Assembly: GCA_036269075.1 (NCBI GenBank)
Contig: DATASX010000082.1
Coordinates: 50,545-114,544 of the forward strand
Origin: Sporichthyaceae bacterium
Lineage (GTDB): Bacteria; Actinomycetota; Actinomycetes; Sporichthyales; Sporichthyaceae
Direction: 5' to 3'
DNA length: 64,000 bases
Positions 49,079-57,159 of this stretch are shown piece by piece; the stretch's first letter is position 1; each line of letters begins with the position of its first letter. A program made the position numbers and the translations under genes. The notes under the pieces are model-generated. The model did no database searches. It was not told where the DNA came from and was given only the letters and a program-made list of their open reading frames with translations.

Positions 49079-50341
49079 TCAGCCGCCCGAGGTCGGCGCC
49101 AGTCCCGTCTCGTCGGGGACGACCGCGTCGGCGAAGGCGTCGCTCAGCCACCCGTCGGGCAACGCCACCTGCCGCGGCGAGCCGGTCCGGCCGCGCGGCA
49201 CTCCGACGGCGTCCGCCGGGAACGGCTGTCCGGTGTCCAGGCGGTCGAGCAGGCTGTCCAACTCGGACAACGAGTCGACCAGGCCCAGCGAACTACGGAT
49301 CTGGGGACCCACGGCGAACCCCTTCAGGTACCAGGCGATGTGTTTGCGGATCTCCCGGCAGGCCCACAGCTCCGCAGCGGATGGGCTGCGGCCCTCACCC
49401 ACGGCGTCAGCAGCCATCAGCGCAGCGTGCCGCCGCAGCGTGGCGACAACCTGCTCCAACCCCGGATGCCCAGGGTCCGACTCACCGCCCAGGACGGCGG
49501 CGAGATTGCCGAACAGCCAGGGCCTTCCCAGACATCCGCGCCCCACGACTACCCCGTCGCAGCCCGTCGAAGCCATCATCGCGACCGCATCGGCCGCCTC
49601 CCAGACGTCGCCGTTGCCCAGCACCGGGACGTCGAGGGCCTCTTTCAGACGCGCGATCGCCGACCAGTCCGCGGTTCCGGAGTAGTGCTGGGCCGCGGTC
49701 CGGGCGTGCAGCGCGACCCAGCTCACACCCTCGGCAGCGGCGATCCGACCCGCGTCGAGGTACGTCAGGTGCTCGTCGTCGATGCCCAGCCGCATCTTCA
49801 CCGTGACCGGGATCCGCCCGTCGGCCCCGGCCACGGCCGCCCGCACGACCCGGGTGAACAGCTTGCGTTTGAACGGCAAGGCCGCCCCGCCGCCCTTGCG
49901 GGTGACTTTCGCCACCGGGCAGCCGAAGTTGAGGTCGACATGGTCGGCGAGGTCCTCGGCGACCACCAACCGGACCGCGGCGCCGATCGAGGCCTCGTCG
50001 GTGCCGTAGAGCTGCAGGCTGCGGGGCTGCTCCTGCGCCCCGAACCCGACCATCGCCCAGGTCGTGCGGTCGCGTTCGACCAGGCCACGGGCGGTGACCA
50101 TCTCGTTGACGTAGAGCCCGGGCGCGGCCGACCCCCCGGAAACACCCATCTTCTGTGCGTGTCCGCGCCCTTCCGACCCCTCCGAAGGGCGCGGACACCC
50201 ACAGAAGATGGAGTCAGTCGCGGCGTCGCGGCACAGCGAACGGAACGCACGGTTGGTGATCCCGGCCATCGGGGCCAGCACGACCGGAGGCCACACCTCG
50301 TGCGCCCCCAGGCGCAGCGCGGCGGCCGGTACGACGGTCAT
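49079..50341 (-). CDS. dusB: tRNA-dihydrouridine synthase B with an in-frame insert
   Basis: The 420-residue flavoenzyme reduces uridines in tRNA. PPVVLAPMAGITNRAFRSLC opens the barrel, DLNFGCPVAKVTRKGGGAAL carries the catalytic cysteine, and VKMRLGIDD, ALHARTAAQHYSGTADW and GNGDVW follow. Between LCRDAA and GLYVNEM, normally adjacent in this family, lie about 33 extra residues encoded mostly by a long DNA hairpin (50146-50211). The reading frame is kept, so the enzyme may still work with a surface loop there. It follows glyS, as in Streptomyces. Confidence 0.9.
   Translation of the reverse strand: MTVVPAAALRLGAHEVWPPVVLAPMAGITNRAFRSLCRDAATDSIFCGCPRPSEGSEGRGHAQKMGVSGGSAAPGLYVNEMVTARGLVERDRTTWAMVGFGAQEQPRSLQLYGTDEASIGAAVRLVVAEDLADHVDLNFGCPVAKVTRKGGGAALPFKRKLFTRVVRAAVAGADGRIPVTVKMRLGIDDEHLTYLDAGRIAAAEGVSWVALHARTAAQHYSGTADWSAIARLKEALDVPVLGNGDVWEAADAVAMMASTGCDGVVVGRGCLGRPWLFGNLAAVLGGESDPGHPGLEQVVATLRRHAALMAADAVGEGRSPSAAELWACREIRKHIAWYLKGFAVGPQIRSSLGLVDSLSELDSLLDRLDTGQPFPADAVGVPRGRTGSPRQVALPDGWLSDAFADAVVPDETGLAPTSGG
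50146..50211. repeat. 66-bp hairpin element inserted in frame in dusB
   Basis: The arms 50146-50173 and 50184-50211 match at 27 of 28 positions around a 10-base loop. It begins CCATCTTCTGTG and ends CACAGAAGATGG. It makes up most of an insert that conserved DusB proteins lack and that adds about 33 residues without breaking the frame. This looks like a palindromic repeat element that landed in a tolerant loop, similar in principle to the rickettsial palindromic elements inside genes. Confidence 0.85.
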
Positions 50342-50387
50342 GGCAGGCGGTCCTCCGAAGGGCTTACCGGCCGGCCTGCCGATGGGC

Positions 50388-51773
50388 TCAGTAGCAACCG
50401 CGCAGTCGCTCGGCGAGATAGGACTGGAGCCGGTCCAGCGAGACCCGGTCCTGCTTCATGGTGTCACGTTCCCGGACGGTGACCGTGTGGTCGGCCAGGC
50501 CGGAGAAGTCCAGGGTCACGCAGAACGGCGTCCCGATCTCGTCCTGCCGGCGGTATCGCCGGCCGATCGCGCCGGAGTCGTCGAACTCGACGGTCCAGTC
50601 CTGGCGCAGCGCCGCGGCCAGGTCGCGGGCGGCTGGTGAGAGCTCCGGGTTGCGCGACAGCGGGAGCACAGCGACCTTGACCGGGGACAGCCGGTGGTCC
50701 AGTCGCAGCACGCTGCGCGGCTTGGCCACCCCGTTGGCGTCCGGCGCGAAGTCCTCGGACATCGCCGAGGCCAGGAAAGCCAGCAGACAGCGGTTCAGCC
50801 CGGCGGTCGGGGTGATGACGTACGGCATCCACCGCAGGCCCGTGCGCTGGTCGTAGCAGCTCAGGTCGACGCCGGAGGCTCGACTGTGTGCCAGCAGGTC
50901 GGCGTCGTTGCGGTTGGCCAGCGCCTCCAACTTGCCCCACGTGGCATCCGACAGCCCGTAGCGGAACTCGATGTCGGTGGCCCGGGCGGTGGCGCCGGCG
51001 CGCGGATCGACGTCCCGCTCGACGCGACGCAGATCCTGCTCAGGCAGGCCCAGGTCGATGTACCAGTTCCAGCGCTGCTCGATCCAGTACCGGTGCCAGT
51101 GCGCGTCAGTACCGGGTTGGACGAAGTACGCCATGCCCATCTGCTCGAACTCGTTGGTGCGAAAGCCCTGGTCGGTGGCGACGGCGTTGCGGAACGAGCG
51201 ACCGATCTGGGCGACCCCGAAGGGCGGTTGCCGGCGCGCCGACCGCATGATGTTGGCGAAGTTGACCAGGATGCCCTGGATGGGGTCGTGCCGCAGGAAG
51301 TGCATCGCCTGCTGGCCGTCCGGCATGGTGGTCCGCGCGTGCACGCCGACCTCGAGCACCTGCGGCTCACCGAAGGTCCCGACACTGCCGCAGTGCGGGC
51401 AGCGAATCTCGGCCAGCGCCCGACTGTCCGGGACGGGCAGGCCGATCCGCACGCGTTGTCGGCACACCTGGCACTGGATCAGCGCGATCCGCCGCCCGTC
51501 CGGCCGCTCCGCGGCCCGCCACATCGCGGGCGCCGCGATGACCGCGGACTCCATCCCGACGACGTCCTCACGGCTGCGGACGCAGACCTTCCACCACTGC
51601 CGCTTGATGTTCTCCTTGAGCTCCACACCCAGCGGCCCGAGGTCCCAGGCGGAGGCGAACACCTCGACGCCCATACCGGCCGGACCGGATTCGGGGTAGA
51701 TCTCGGCAGACGGATATCCGAAGCCGCGCCGCTTGCTCAGCCCGACGATCTCGTCGATTCGGTCGGGAGACAA
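50388..51773 (-). CDS. glyS: Glycyl-tRNA synthetase (class II, dimeric)
   Basis: The 461-residue enzyme charges tRNA-Gly. DEIVGLSKRRGFGYPSAEIY opens the protein, WDLGPLGVELKENIKRQWW is characteristic, four cysteines form a zinc-ribbon-like insert (CQVCRQR and CPHCGS, about 101-130), and class II motif 2 lies in IGRSFRNAVATDQGFRTNEFEQMG. The C-terminal anticodon-binding domain is present (VKVAVLPLSRNPELS). The start is TTG. No T-box or other leader was found in its upstream region. Confidence 0.95.
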   Translation of the reverse strand: MSPDRIDEIVGLSKRRGFGYPSAEIYPESGPAGMGVEVFASAWDLGPLGVELKENIKRQWWKVCVRSREDVVGMESAVIAAPAMWRAAERPDGRRIALIQCQVCRQRVRIGLPVPDSRALAEIRCPHCGSVGTFGEPQVLEVGVHARTTMPDGQQAMHFLRHDPIQGILVNFANIMRSARRQPPFGVAQIGRSFRNAVATDQGFRTNEFEQMGMAYFVQPGTDAHWHRYWIEQRWNWYIDLGLPEQDLRRVERDVDPRAGATARATDIEFRYGLSDATWGKLEALANRNDADLLAHSRASGVDLSCYDQRTGLRWMPYVITPTAGLNRCLLAFLASAMSEDFAPDANGVAKPRSVLRLDHRLSPVKVAVLPLSRNPELSPAARDLAAALRQDWTVEFDDSGAIGRRYRRQDEIGTPFCVTLDFSGLADHTVTVRERDTMKQDRVSLDRLQSYLAERLRGCY

Positions 51774-51854
51774 GAGGCGGACTCCGAGGCGCTATGGCGG
51801 TGGAGGCAGCACCTTACCGTCGGATCGAGCCTGCCGACACCCCTGTCGGCGTTT

Positions 51855-51869
51855 CTGACGGAGCGTCAG
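51855..51869. repeat. Dispersed palindrome CTGAC-N5-GTCAG, copy upstream of glyS
   Basis: A perfect copy with spacer GGAGC, flanked by TTT and TTG, about 82 bases upstream of the glyS start and between it and the ABM gene. In this spacer it could act as an operator. Confidence 0.7.
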
Positions 51870-51919
51870 TTGTCTTGACTCTCACGTTTGTCGACCCGTC
51901 GGAAATGGATCATGTTCTT

Positions 51920-52225
51920 TCACACACGGGTGATGATTTCGAAAGTGCACGGCTCGTCGGCGAAACGCGACGTCAGGGGCATCACGGCGGCGCGGATCAT
52001 GCTCGCGGTCAGCCCGCGACGCCCACTTCCCACGTCGGTCCACTCGGCCGTGAGCACCCAGCACTCCGGATCGTCCACCGCCTGCCCGAGACGTCCGCCC
52101 ACCCAGCCCGGACGGGTCGCCAGCGCCGCGAACGCCACCTGGGCGTCAGCCGCCAGGGCAGCGGAGTCGGTGACTTTCTCCAGGCGGGCGACCAGCAGCA
52201 CCGGGACAGCCTGCCATGCCGTCAC
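51920..52225 (-). CDS. ABM-domain (antibiotic biosynthesis monooxygenase-like) protein
   Basis: The 101-residue protein is one ferredoxin-like ABM domain: VPVLLVARLEKVTDSA, a central helix (AQVAFAALATRPGWVGGRLGQAV) and CWVLTAEWTDVGS. Such proteins form dimers and include quinol oxidases, haem-degrading enzymes and many uncharacterised members. No catalytic residues can be named. It is divergent from the small membrane gene at 52272. Confidence 0.75.
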   Translation of the reverse strand: MTAWQAVPVLLVARLEKVTDSAALAADAQVAFAALATRPGWVGGRLGQAVDDPECWVLTAEWTDVGSGRRGLTASMIRAAVMPLTSRFADEPCTFEIITRV

Positions 52226-52271
52226 TCACCCGCAGCTGCCTGCTCCGCATCGACGCCGGCAGGATGTGCCC

Positions 52272-52616
52272 ATGTCCAGCCGACCGCCCAGGCGACCACC
52301 GAGCCGGCCGCCGAGCCGGCCGAAGAACGTCGTGCCCGCCGAAGCGGTGGCCAACCGCGTTGCCGTCTCCACGGCGACCGGCCTGGCCCTGCTGCTCGGG
52401 CTGCCCAAGTTCGTGCTGCCGGTGACTTCGGCGATCCTGCTGCTGATCGGCCTGATCACGGGCGGGATCGTGGGCATGGTCCTGCTGCTGGCAGTGGCCG
52501 GCGTACTGGGCTGGCTGCTGGTCGCCTTCTGGCCGGTCACGCCGCCGCGCGGCCGGATGATCCGGGCGATCGTGGTGCTGGGGATCGCGGTCGTCGGGGT
52601 GCTCAAGGCCGTCTGA
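52272..52616 (+). CDS. Small membrane protein (DUF6703-like)
   Basis: The 114-residue protein has a Pro/Arg-rich cytoplasmic start (SSRPPRRPPSRPPSRP) and three hydrophobic segments (about residues 32-56, 58-87 and 95-114). Similar small proteins are encoded near zur and glyS in actinomycetes; the DUF6703 name is from memory. The function is unknown. It ends 15 bases before the candidate Zur box. Confidence 0.65.
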   Translation: MSSRPPRRPPSRPPSRPKNVVPAEAVANRVAVSTATGLALLLGLPKFVLPVTSAILLLIGLITGGIVGMVLLLAVAGVLGWLLVAFWPVTPPRGRMIRAIVVLGIAVVGVLKAV

Positions 52617-52631
52617 GCGAGCTGTTGGAAT

Positions 52632-52646
52632 TGACAACGATTGCCA
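52632..52646. promoter_or_regulatory. Candidate Zur box before zur
   Basis: TGACAACGATTGCCA has the symmetric form TGNCAA-N3-TTGNCA. It resembles the actinobacterial Zur operator (TGAAAACGATTTTCA type) in size and half-sites, and lies 43 bases before the zur start. This suggests zinc-dependent autoregulation. Confidence 0.55.
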
Positions 52647-52689
52647 ACAAGTTCAGCATCGTGGTCGCGCCGATGGTGCAGGAGGCAGC

Positions 52690-53085
52690 ATGAGCGAGGG
52701 CACCGTCGGCATGCAGCGGACTACCCGGCAGCGCGCAGCCGTCTCCGCGGCGCTGGACTCGGTCACCGACTTCCGCAGCGCCCAGGAACTGCACGACCTG
52801 CTGCGCCGCCGCGGCGAGAACGTCGGGCTGACCACCGTTTACCGCACGTTGCAGAGCTTCGCGGAGGTCGGCGAGGTCGACATGCTGCGCACCGACGACG
52901 GTGAGTCCGTCTACCGCCGCTGCAGCCGCGGACACCATCACCACCTGGTCTGCCGAGTGTGCGGCCGAGCCGTCGAGGTCGAGGGACCGGCCGTGGAGCA
53001 GTGGGCCGACCGGGTCGCCGCCGAACACGGATTCACCGAGGTCAGCCACACGATGGAGATCTTCGGCCGCTGCGCCGACTGCTAA
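52690..53085 (+). CDS. zur: Fur-family zinc uptake regulator
   Basis: The 131-residue metal-dependent repressor has an N-terminal winged helix (TTRQRAAVSAALDSVTDFRSAQEL, TTVYRTLQ), the metal-binding cluster RGHHHHLVCRVCGR and a second cysteine pair in CADC at the C-terminus, which form the structural zinc site. The position beside glyS matches Streptomyces zur. The ATG start has GGAGG. The choice of Zur over Fur rests on this neighbourhood and the operator. Confidence 0.88.
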   Translation: MSEGTVGMQRTTRQRAAVSAALDSVTDFRSAQELHDLLRRRGENVGLTTVYRTLQSFAEVGEVDMLRTDDGESVYRRCSRGHHHHLVCRVCGRAVEVEGPAVEQWADRVAAEHGFTEVSHTMEIFGRCADC

Positions 53086-53093
53086 AGCGTGTC

Positions 53094-54908
53094 TCAGCCG
53101 ACCTCGAACACCCGCGAGGCCGGCGCCGGGTCGACGTGCCCGGCCGAGTCCACCGCGCGGGCCCACAACCGGTGCTTGCCCGGCCTGGCGTTCCAGGTGA
53201 CCGTGCTGCCGCAGCGGTGCCACCGCCCGGCGTCGAACCTGCACTGGAACCAGGTCGGGGCCGTGTCGGAGGTGAGCACGAACCGCTGCAGTCCGGCCGC
53301 GACCTTGCCCACCGGGCCGACGTCGATCTGGGTGTGCGGCGGGACCAGCGGCGCGGTCACCGGGGTCTGCGCCGCCGGGTAGGCCGGACCGGACCAGTCG
53401 ATCACGAACGCGTCGCCGGCGTGGTTGTTGTCGGCCGGGACGAGGTTCTCCGCCGCGGAGGCGAAGACCACGTGCGCGGCGTCCGGGGTGAGGAAGACCC
53501 CGAAGCTCGAACCGCCGGGGAACGGGTGGCCGGGCACCGCGGCGATCATCCGGATCGCGCCGGTCCGCATGTCCTTCAGGTAGGCGCTGTCGGTCCGCGC
53601 CACGTGGCCGGCGCCCAGGTCGTCGGCGAAGGAGGTGAAGGCCACCCAGCGGCCGTCGTAGCTCAGCGAGGCACCGTAACTGGCGCCGCGCTCGTCGAGC
53701 AGGCCGGGCAGTTTCCGCTCGCTGACCAGCGTGGTGGTGTTCGCGGTCAGGTCGCGCACATAGACGTCCGGGGTTAAGTCGTGGTCGGCGGACGACAGCG
53801 GCCAACTCGTGGCGAACGCCAGGTGCTTGCCGTCGCCGGACATCGCCACGTCCTCGATGTGCCCGCAGCCGCCCGCGGAGTCGGTGGCCACGCTGGCCAC
53901 CGTGCCCAGACCGGTGACCAGGTCCTTCACGTAGGCGTCCTCGCAGGTACCACCGCGGGTGCCGGCCTCCACGAACGCGACCTTGTTGCCGTCGGCGCTG
54001 ATCGACGGGCCCGCGCTGCCGGCCGCCAACGGGCCGCCGGTGGGATCGAGGGAGATCTGGCGGACGCCACCGCCGTTGCGGTCCCAGACGTACACCTCGC
54101 CCCGGTGGGTGTCGTCGTTGTGGCCGGCCACGAGGTTCCCGGCCCGGGAGTCGAACGCCACCCGGTCGCCGGCGGAGTCGATGCTGACCGAACCGCTGTC
54201 GTCGTCGGCGGCGACACCGGGGCCGGCGGTCAGCAGGGTGGTACGTCCGGTCCGCAGGTCGCGCAGGTAGACGTGGCCGACCCCGGGCCGGGTCGGTTGG
54301 GGCACGAGGTCGGTGGCGTAGGACTCGAAGGCGACGTAGTGGCCGTCGGCCGAGATCGCCGGCCCGGTGCTGGCCTGTCCGCCGGGCGCACCGGAGGGCG
54401 TGGCGCTGACCAGCGTCGTGGTTCTTCTCTGCCGGTCGCGGACGAGCACCTGGGACCGTCGGACACCGGAGGCGCCGAGGTTCTTGGCCAGCGTGGCGAA
54501 CGCGACGTAGCGGCCGTCGGCGCTGATCGAGGGTCGGTCGAGGATTCCGGCGTCCGCCTGGGCGTCGCCGGGGGCGAGGTCGACCCGGTCGACGGTCCCG
54601 TGCGGCAGGATCTGGGCTGCCCCGGGGGCGGGGGCCGACCGTGTGGCACGGACGGCCGGCGGTCGACCCCGCGCCGAACGGGACACCGAATCCGTGGCAG
54701 CGGATTTCGGCTGCGGGATGGGGGCCAGAGCCGCGTCGAGAACGGCAGCGGAGGGGTTACCAGCCCCAGCCGAGCCCTGCCCGATCGCAAGCATCGTCGT
54801 CATCACGGCGACGAGAAGCAGGCCGGTGGCCGGCCGCGCACGGCGGCCTGCCACCGACTGCCGGTGACCGCACGGGCGGCGAACATCTCGCCCGCTTTCC
54901 GGTGTCAC
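53094..54908 (-). CDS. Secreted PD40/TolB-type beta-propeller protein with Ig-like C-terminal domain
   Basis: The 604-residue protein has an N-terminal export signal (LLLVAVMTTMLAIGQGSAGAG, about residues 30-50). About six PD40 repeats (for example ISADGRYVAFATLAKNLG, SYDGRWVAFTSFADDL) span residues 120-500. The last 90 residues form an Ig-like module with a cysteine pair (WFQCRFDAGRWHRCGS) ending VDSAGHVDPAPASRVFEV. The GTG start has GGGAGGG upstream. It is probably a cell-surface or secreted binding protein; the ligand is unknown. It converges on zur. Confidence 0.8.
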   Translation of the reverse strand: MTPESGRDVRRPCGHRQSVAGRRARPATGLLLVAVMTTMLAIGQGSAGAGNPSAAVLDAALAPIPQPKSAATDSVSRSARGRPPAVRATRSAPAPGAAQILPHGTVDRVDLAPGDAQADAGILDRPSISADGRYVAFATLAKNLGASGVRRSQVLVRDRQRRTTTLVSATPSGAPGGQASTGPAISADGHYVAFESYATDLVPQPTRPGVGHVYLRDLRTGRTTLLTAGPGVAADDDSGSVSIDSAGDRVAFDSRAGNLVAGHNDDTHRGEVYVWDRNGGGVRQISLDPTGGPLAAGSAGPSISADGNKVAFVEAGTRGGTCEDAYVKDLVTGLGTVASVATDSAGGCGHIEDVAMSGDGKHLAFATSWPLSSADHDLTPDVYVRDLTANTTTLVSERKLPGLLDERGASYGASLSYDGRWVAFTSFADDLGAGHVARTDSAYLKDMRTGAIRMIAAVPGHPFPGGSSFGVFLTPDAAHVVFASAAENLVPADNNHAGDAFVIDWSGPAYPAAQTPVTAPLVPPHTQIDVGPVGKVAAGLQRFVLTSDTAPTWFQCRFDAGRWHRCGSTVTWNARPGKHRLWARAVDSAGHVDPAPASRVFEVG

Positions 54909-55058
54909 TTCTTGGCCCTCCCGCGCTTGTCCTACAACCGGAGGCTAGGCAGGCGAGGCGTTGTCCAAACGTGACCGACACGCGGCTCTGCACACAATGT
55001 CGGAACTATCTCAGGATTGCTTAGGTAACTGAATATCCAGCCCTGTCTGGCCTTTTTT

Positions 55059-55073
55059 CTGACGCTATGTCAG
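55059..55073. repeat. Dispersed palindrome CTGAC-N5-GTCAG, copy over the uppS stop
   Basis: A perfect copy with spacer GCTAT. The last codons of uppS (ctg aca tag) lie inside it. A run of six T in the plus strand adjoins it at 55053-55058. Confidence 0.7.
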
Positions 55074-55892
55074 ATTGTTTTCCGAGTTGGGAATCGCGCC
55101 TCCGTAGCGGCGGTCGCGGGAGGCGTAGAGCTCGATCGCATGCCACAGGTGCCGGCGGTCGAAATCCGGCCACAACGTGTCGAGGAACACCATCTCGGCG
55201 TAAGCGCTCTGCCAGATCAGGAAATTCGAGGTGCGCTGCTCCCCCGAGCTGCGGACGAACAGGTCGACGTCGGGCAGGTCCGGCTCGTCGAGGTAACGGG
55301 CGAAGACGGTCTCGTTGATGCGGTCCGGCTTCAGTCGTCCGGCCGCGACGTCGGCTGCCATCGCCTTTGCCGCGTCGGCGATCTCGGCCCGCCCGCCGTA
55401 GTTCACGCAGAACTGCAGCGTGATCTTGTCGTTGTCGCGGGTGCGTTCCTCGGCGTGCTCCAGCTCGGAGATGACGCTGCGCCACAGCTTCGGGCGCCGA
55501 CCGGCCCAGCGCACCCGGACGCCCATCGCGTCGAGTTCCTCGCGCCGCCGGTGGATGACGTCGCGGTTGAAGCCCATCAGGAAGCGGACCTCGTCCGGGG
55601 TGCGCTTCCAGTTCTCGGTGGAGAACGCGTACGCGGAGATGCACTCGACGCCGATCTCGATGCCGCCGCGGATCACATCCAGCAGGGCCGTCTCGCCGGC
55701 TTGATGACCGGCGGTCCGGGGTAGGCCTCGGGCCTTGGCCCACCGGCCGTTGCCGTCCATGACGATGGCGACGTGACGGGGGATCAGATCCGTGGGCACC
55801 TGCGGCGGCCGGGCCCCGGACGGGTGCGGTGGTGGGGCCGCGTAGCTGCGCATGGTTTTCGCTTGTGCTCCTCGCTCGTGTTGCCGGCTCAT
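55065..55892 (-). CDS. uppS: Isoprenyl (undecaprenyl/decaprenyl) diphosphate synthase, cis type
   Basis: The 275-residue cis-prenyltransferase makes the polyprenyl diphosphate carrier for cell-wall synthesis. The hallmarks are [19 protein letters not shown] (about residue 28), FSTENWKR, and [20 protein letters not shown] near the C-terminus. I take the ATG at 55890-55892 because it overlaps the recO stop (ATGA). The first 25 residues are a proline-rich extension. The chain length of the product cannot be told. Confidence 0.93.
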   Translation of the reverse strand: MSRQHERGAQAKTMRSYAAPPPHPSGARPPQVPTDLIPRHVAIVMDGNGRWAKARGLPRTAGHQAGETALLDVIRGGIEIGVECISAYAFSTENWKRTPDEVRFLMGFNRDVIHRRREELDAMGVRVRWAGRRPKLWRSVISELEHAEERTRDNDKITLQFCVNYGGRAEIADAAKAMAADVAAGRLKPDRINETVFARYLDEPDLPDVDLFVRSSGEQRTSNFLIWQSAYAEMVFLDTLWPDFDRRHLWHAIELYASRDRRYGGAIPNSENNLT

Positions 55893-56650
55893 GCCTGCGC
55901 CGCGCCCGGTTCCAACTGCCCGTCGCGCTCGACGTGCCGCAGCGACCGCAGCCCCCGCTCGAGGTGCCACTGCAGGTACGCCGCCACCAACCCGCTGGCC
56001 TCGCGTCGGGCCCGGCCCTCGGCCGCCTCGGCGGTGTCCCAGTCGCCGTTCAGCAGTGCGGACAACAGCATCAGCGTGTCGGCTCCGGGCGCCGCGCAGG
56101 CCGCCGGCCGGCACGCGGCGCAGGTCGCCCCGCCCCCGGGGATCGTGAAGAACCGGTGCGGACCGAGCGCCCCGCAACCCGCACACGCGTCGAAGCTCGG
56201 CGCGTAGCCGCCGAGTGCCAGCGACCGGATCAGGAAAGCGTCGAGCACGAGCACCGGGTCGCGCGGGGTCTGCGCCAACGCCCGCAGCCCACCGACCAGC
56301 AGGAGGTACTGCCGCAACGCCGGTTCGCCCTCGTTCTCGGCGAACCTCTCGGCCGCCTCGAGCATCGCCGAACCGGCAGTCCACCGCGCGTAGTCGCGGG
56401 ACAGCATGCCGCCGAACGGGTCCAACGTCACGACCTGGGTGGCGATGTCCAACGACCGGCCCGTCACGCACTGGATGTCGACGTGGCTGAACGGCTCCAG
56501 GCGGGCACCGAACCGGGACGAGGTGCGCCGCACGCCTTTGGCGACCAGTCGGACCCGGCCGTGGCGACGCATCAGCAACGTGACGATCCGGTCCGCCTCA
56601 CCCAGTTTTTGGGTGCGCAGGACGACCCCGTTGTCACGGTAGTAGCTCAC
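55889..56650 (-). CDS. recO: DNA repair protein RecO
   Basis: The 253-residue protein helps RecR load RecA on gapped DNA. The OB-fold start is [20 protein letters not shown], and the four-cysteine zinc motif is [10 protein letters not shown] with CAACRP (about residues 165-195). The GTG at 56648-56650 gives the usual N-terminus. recO-uppS order is shared with Streptomyces, and the overlap implies one transcript. Confidence 0.92.
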   Translation of the reverse strand: MSYYRDNGVVLRTQKLGEADRIVTLLMRRHGRVRLVAKGVRRTSSRFGARLEPFSHVDIQCVTGRSLDIATQVVTLDPFGGMLSRDYARWTAGSAMLEAAERFAENEGEPALRQYLLLVGGLRALAQTPRDPVLVLDAFLIRSLALGGYAPSFDACAGCGALGPHRFFTIPGGGATCAACRPAACAAPGADTLMLLSALLNGDWDTAEAAEGRARREASGLVAAYLQWHLERGLRSLRHVERDGQLEPGAAQA

Positions 56651-56732
56651 ACCGGCATTGTTCCTCAGCGCACCGACACCGACAGTGAGGCGGCCGTGGA
56701 ATCTGCGGTCGCGTCCTGCGGTTGGATTCCTC

Positions 56733-57155
56733 ATGAGCGATTACGCAGAGTGGAACCGCGGCATCATGACCGAGTTCCGCGCCAACGACGGCCAGGTCGG
56801 GGGCCCGTTCGCGGGGGCGCCCATGATCATCGTCCACCACGTCGGGCGGTCGTCCGGCAAGACGTTCGAGACACCGCTGGTCTACCAGCCGGCGGCCGAC
56901 GGCCGCATGTACGTCATCGCCTCCGCGGCGGGTGCGCCGGAGCACCCGCAGTGGTACCGCAACCTGACCGCCGCCGGCTCAGCCACGGTCGAGGTGGGCG
57001 ACGAGACCTTCGTGGTGAAGGTCAGCGAGCTCACCGGCGCTGAGCGCGATCGGATCTACGCGAACCAGGTGGCTGCGATGCCCGGGTTCGCGGAGTACGA
57101 GCAGAAGACCGCTGGGATCCGCACGATCCCGGTGCTGGCGCTCGACCGAAGCTGA
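56733..57155 (+). CDS. F420-dependent nitroreductase-family (DDN-like) protein
   Basis: The 140-residue protein is of the deazaflavin-dependent nitroreductase type: MIIVHHVGRSSGKTFETPLVY, then GRMYVIASAAGAPEHPQWYRNL and the final tyrosine/threonine-rich TIPVLALDR. Relatives use reduced coenzyme F420 on quinones or nitro compounds. It starts at ATG with a weak ribosome site and converges on the next gene with 4 bases between stops. Confidence 0.85.
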   Translation: MSDYAEWNRGIMTEFRANDGQVGGPFAGAPMIIVHHVGRSSGKTFETPLVYQPAADGRMYVIASAAGAPEHPQWYRNLTAAGSATVEVGDETFVVKVSELTGAERDRIYANQVAAMPGFAEYEQKTAGIRTIPVLALDRS

Positions 57156-57159
57156 TCGT

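Noticed and set aside
47513..50482. 989-residue plus-strand reading frame over the flavoprotein and dusB genes
   Set aside because: It spans two well-supported minus-strand genes and has no domain of its own; it is a composition artefact.
51774..51919. T-box leader before glyS
   Set aside because: No T-box core or specifier stem could be seen in the spacer.
51794..52693. 299-residue plus-strand frame over the ABM gene and the small membrane gene
   Set aside because: It runs through the spacer and two better-supported genes and changes character along its length.
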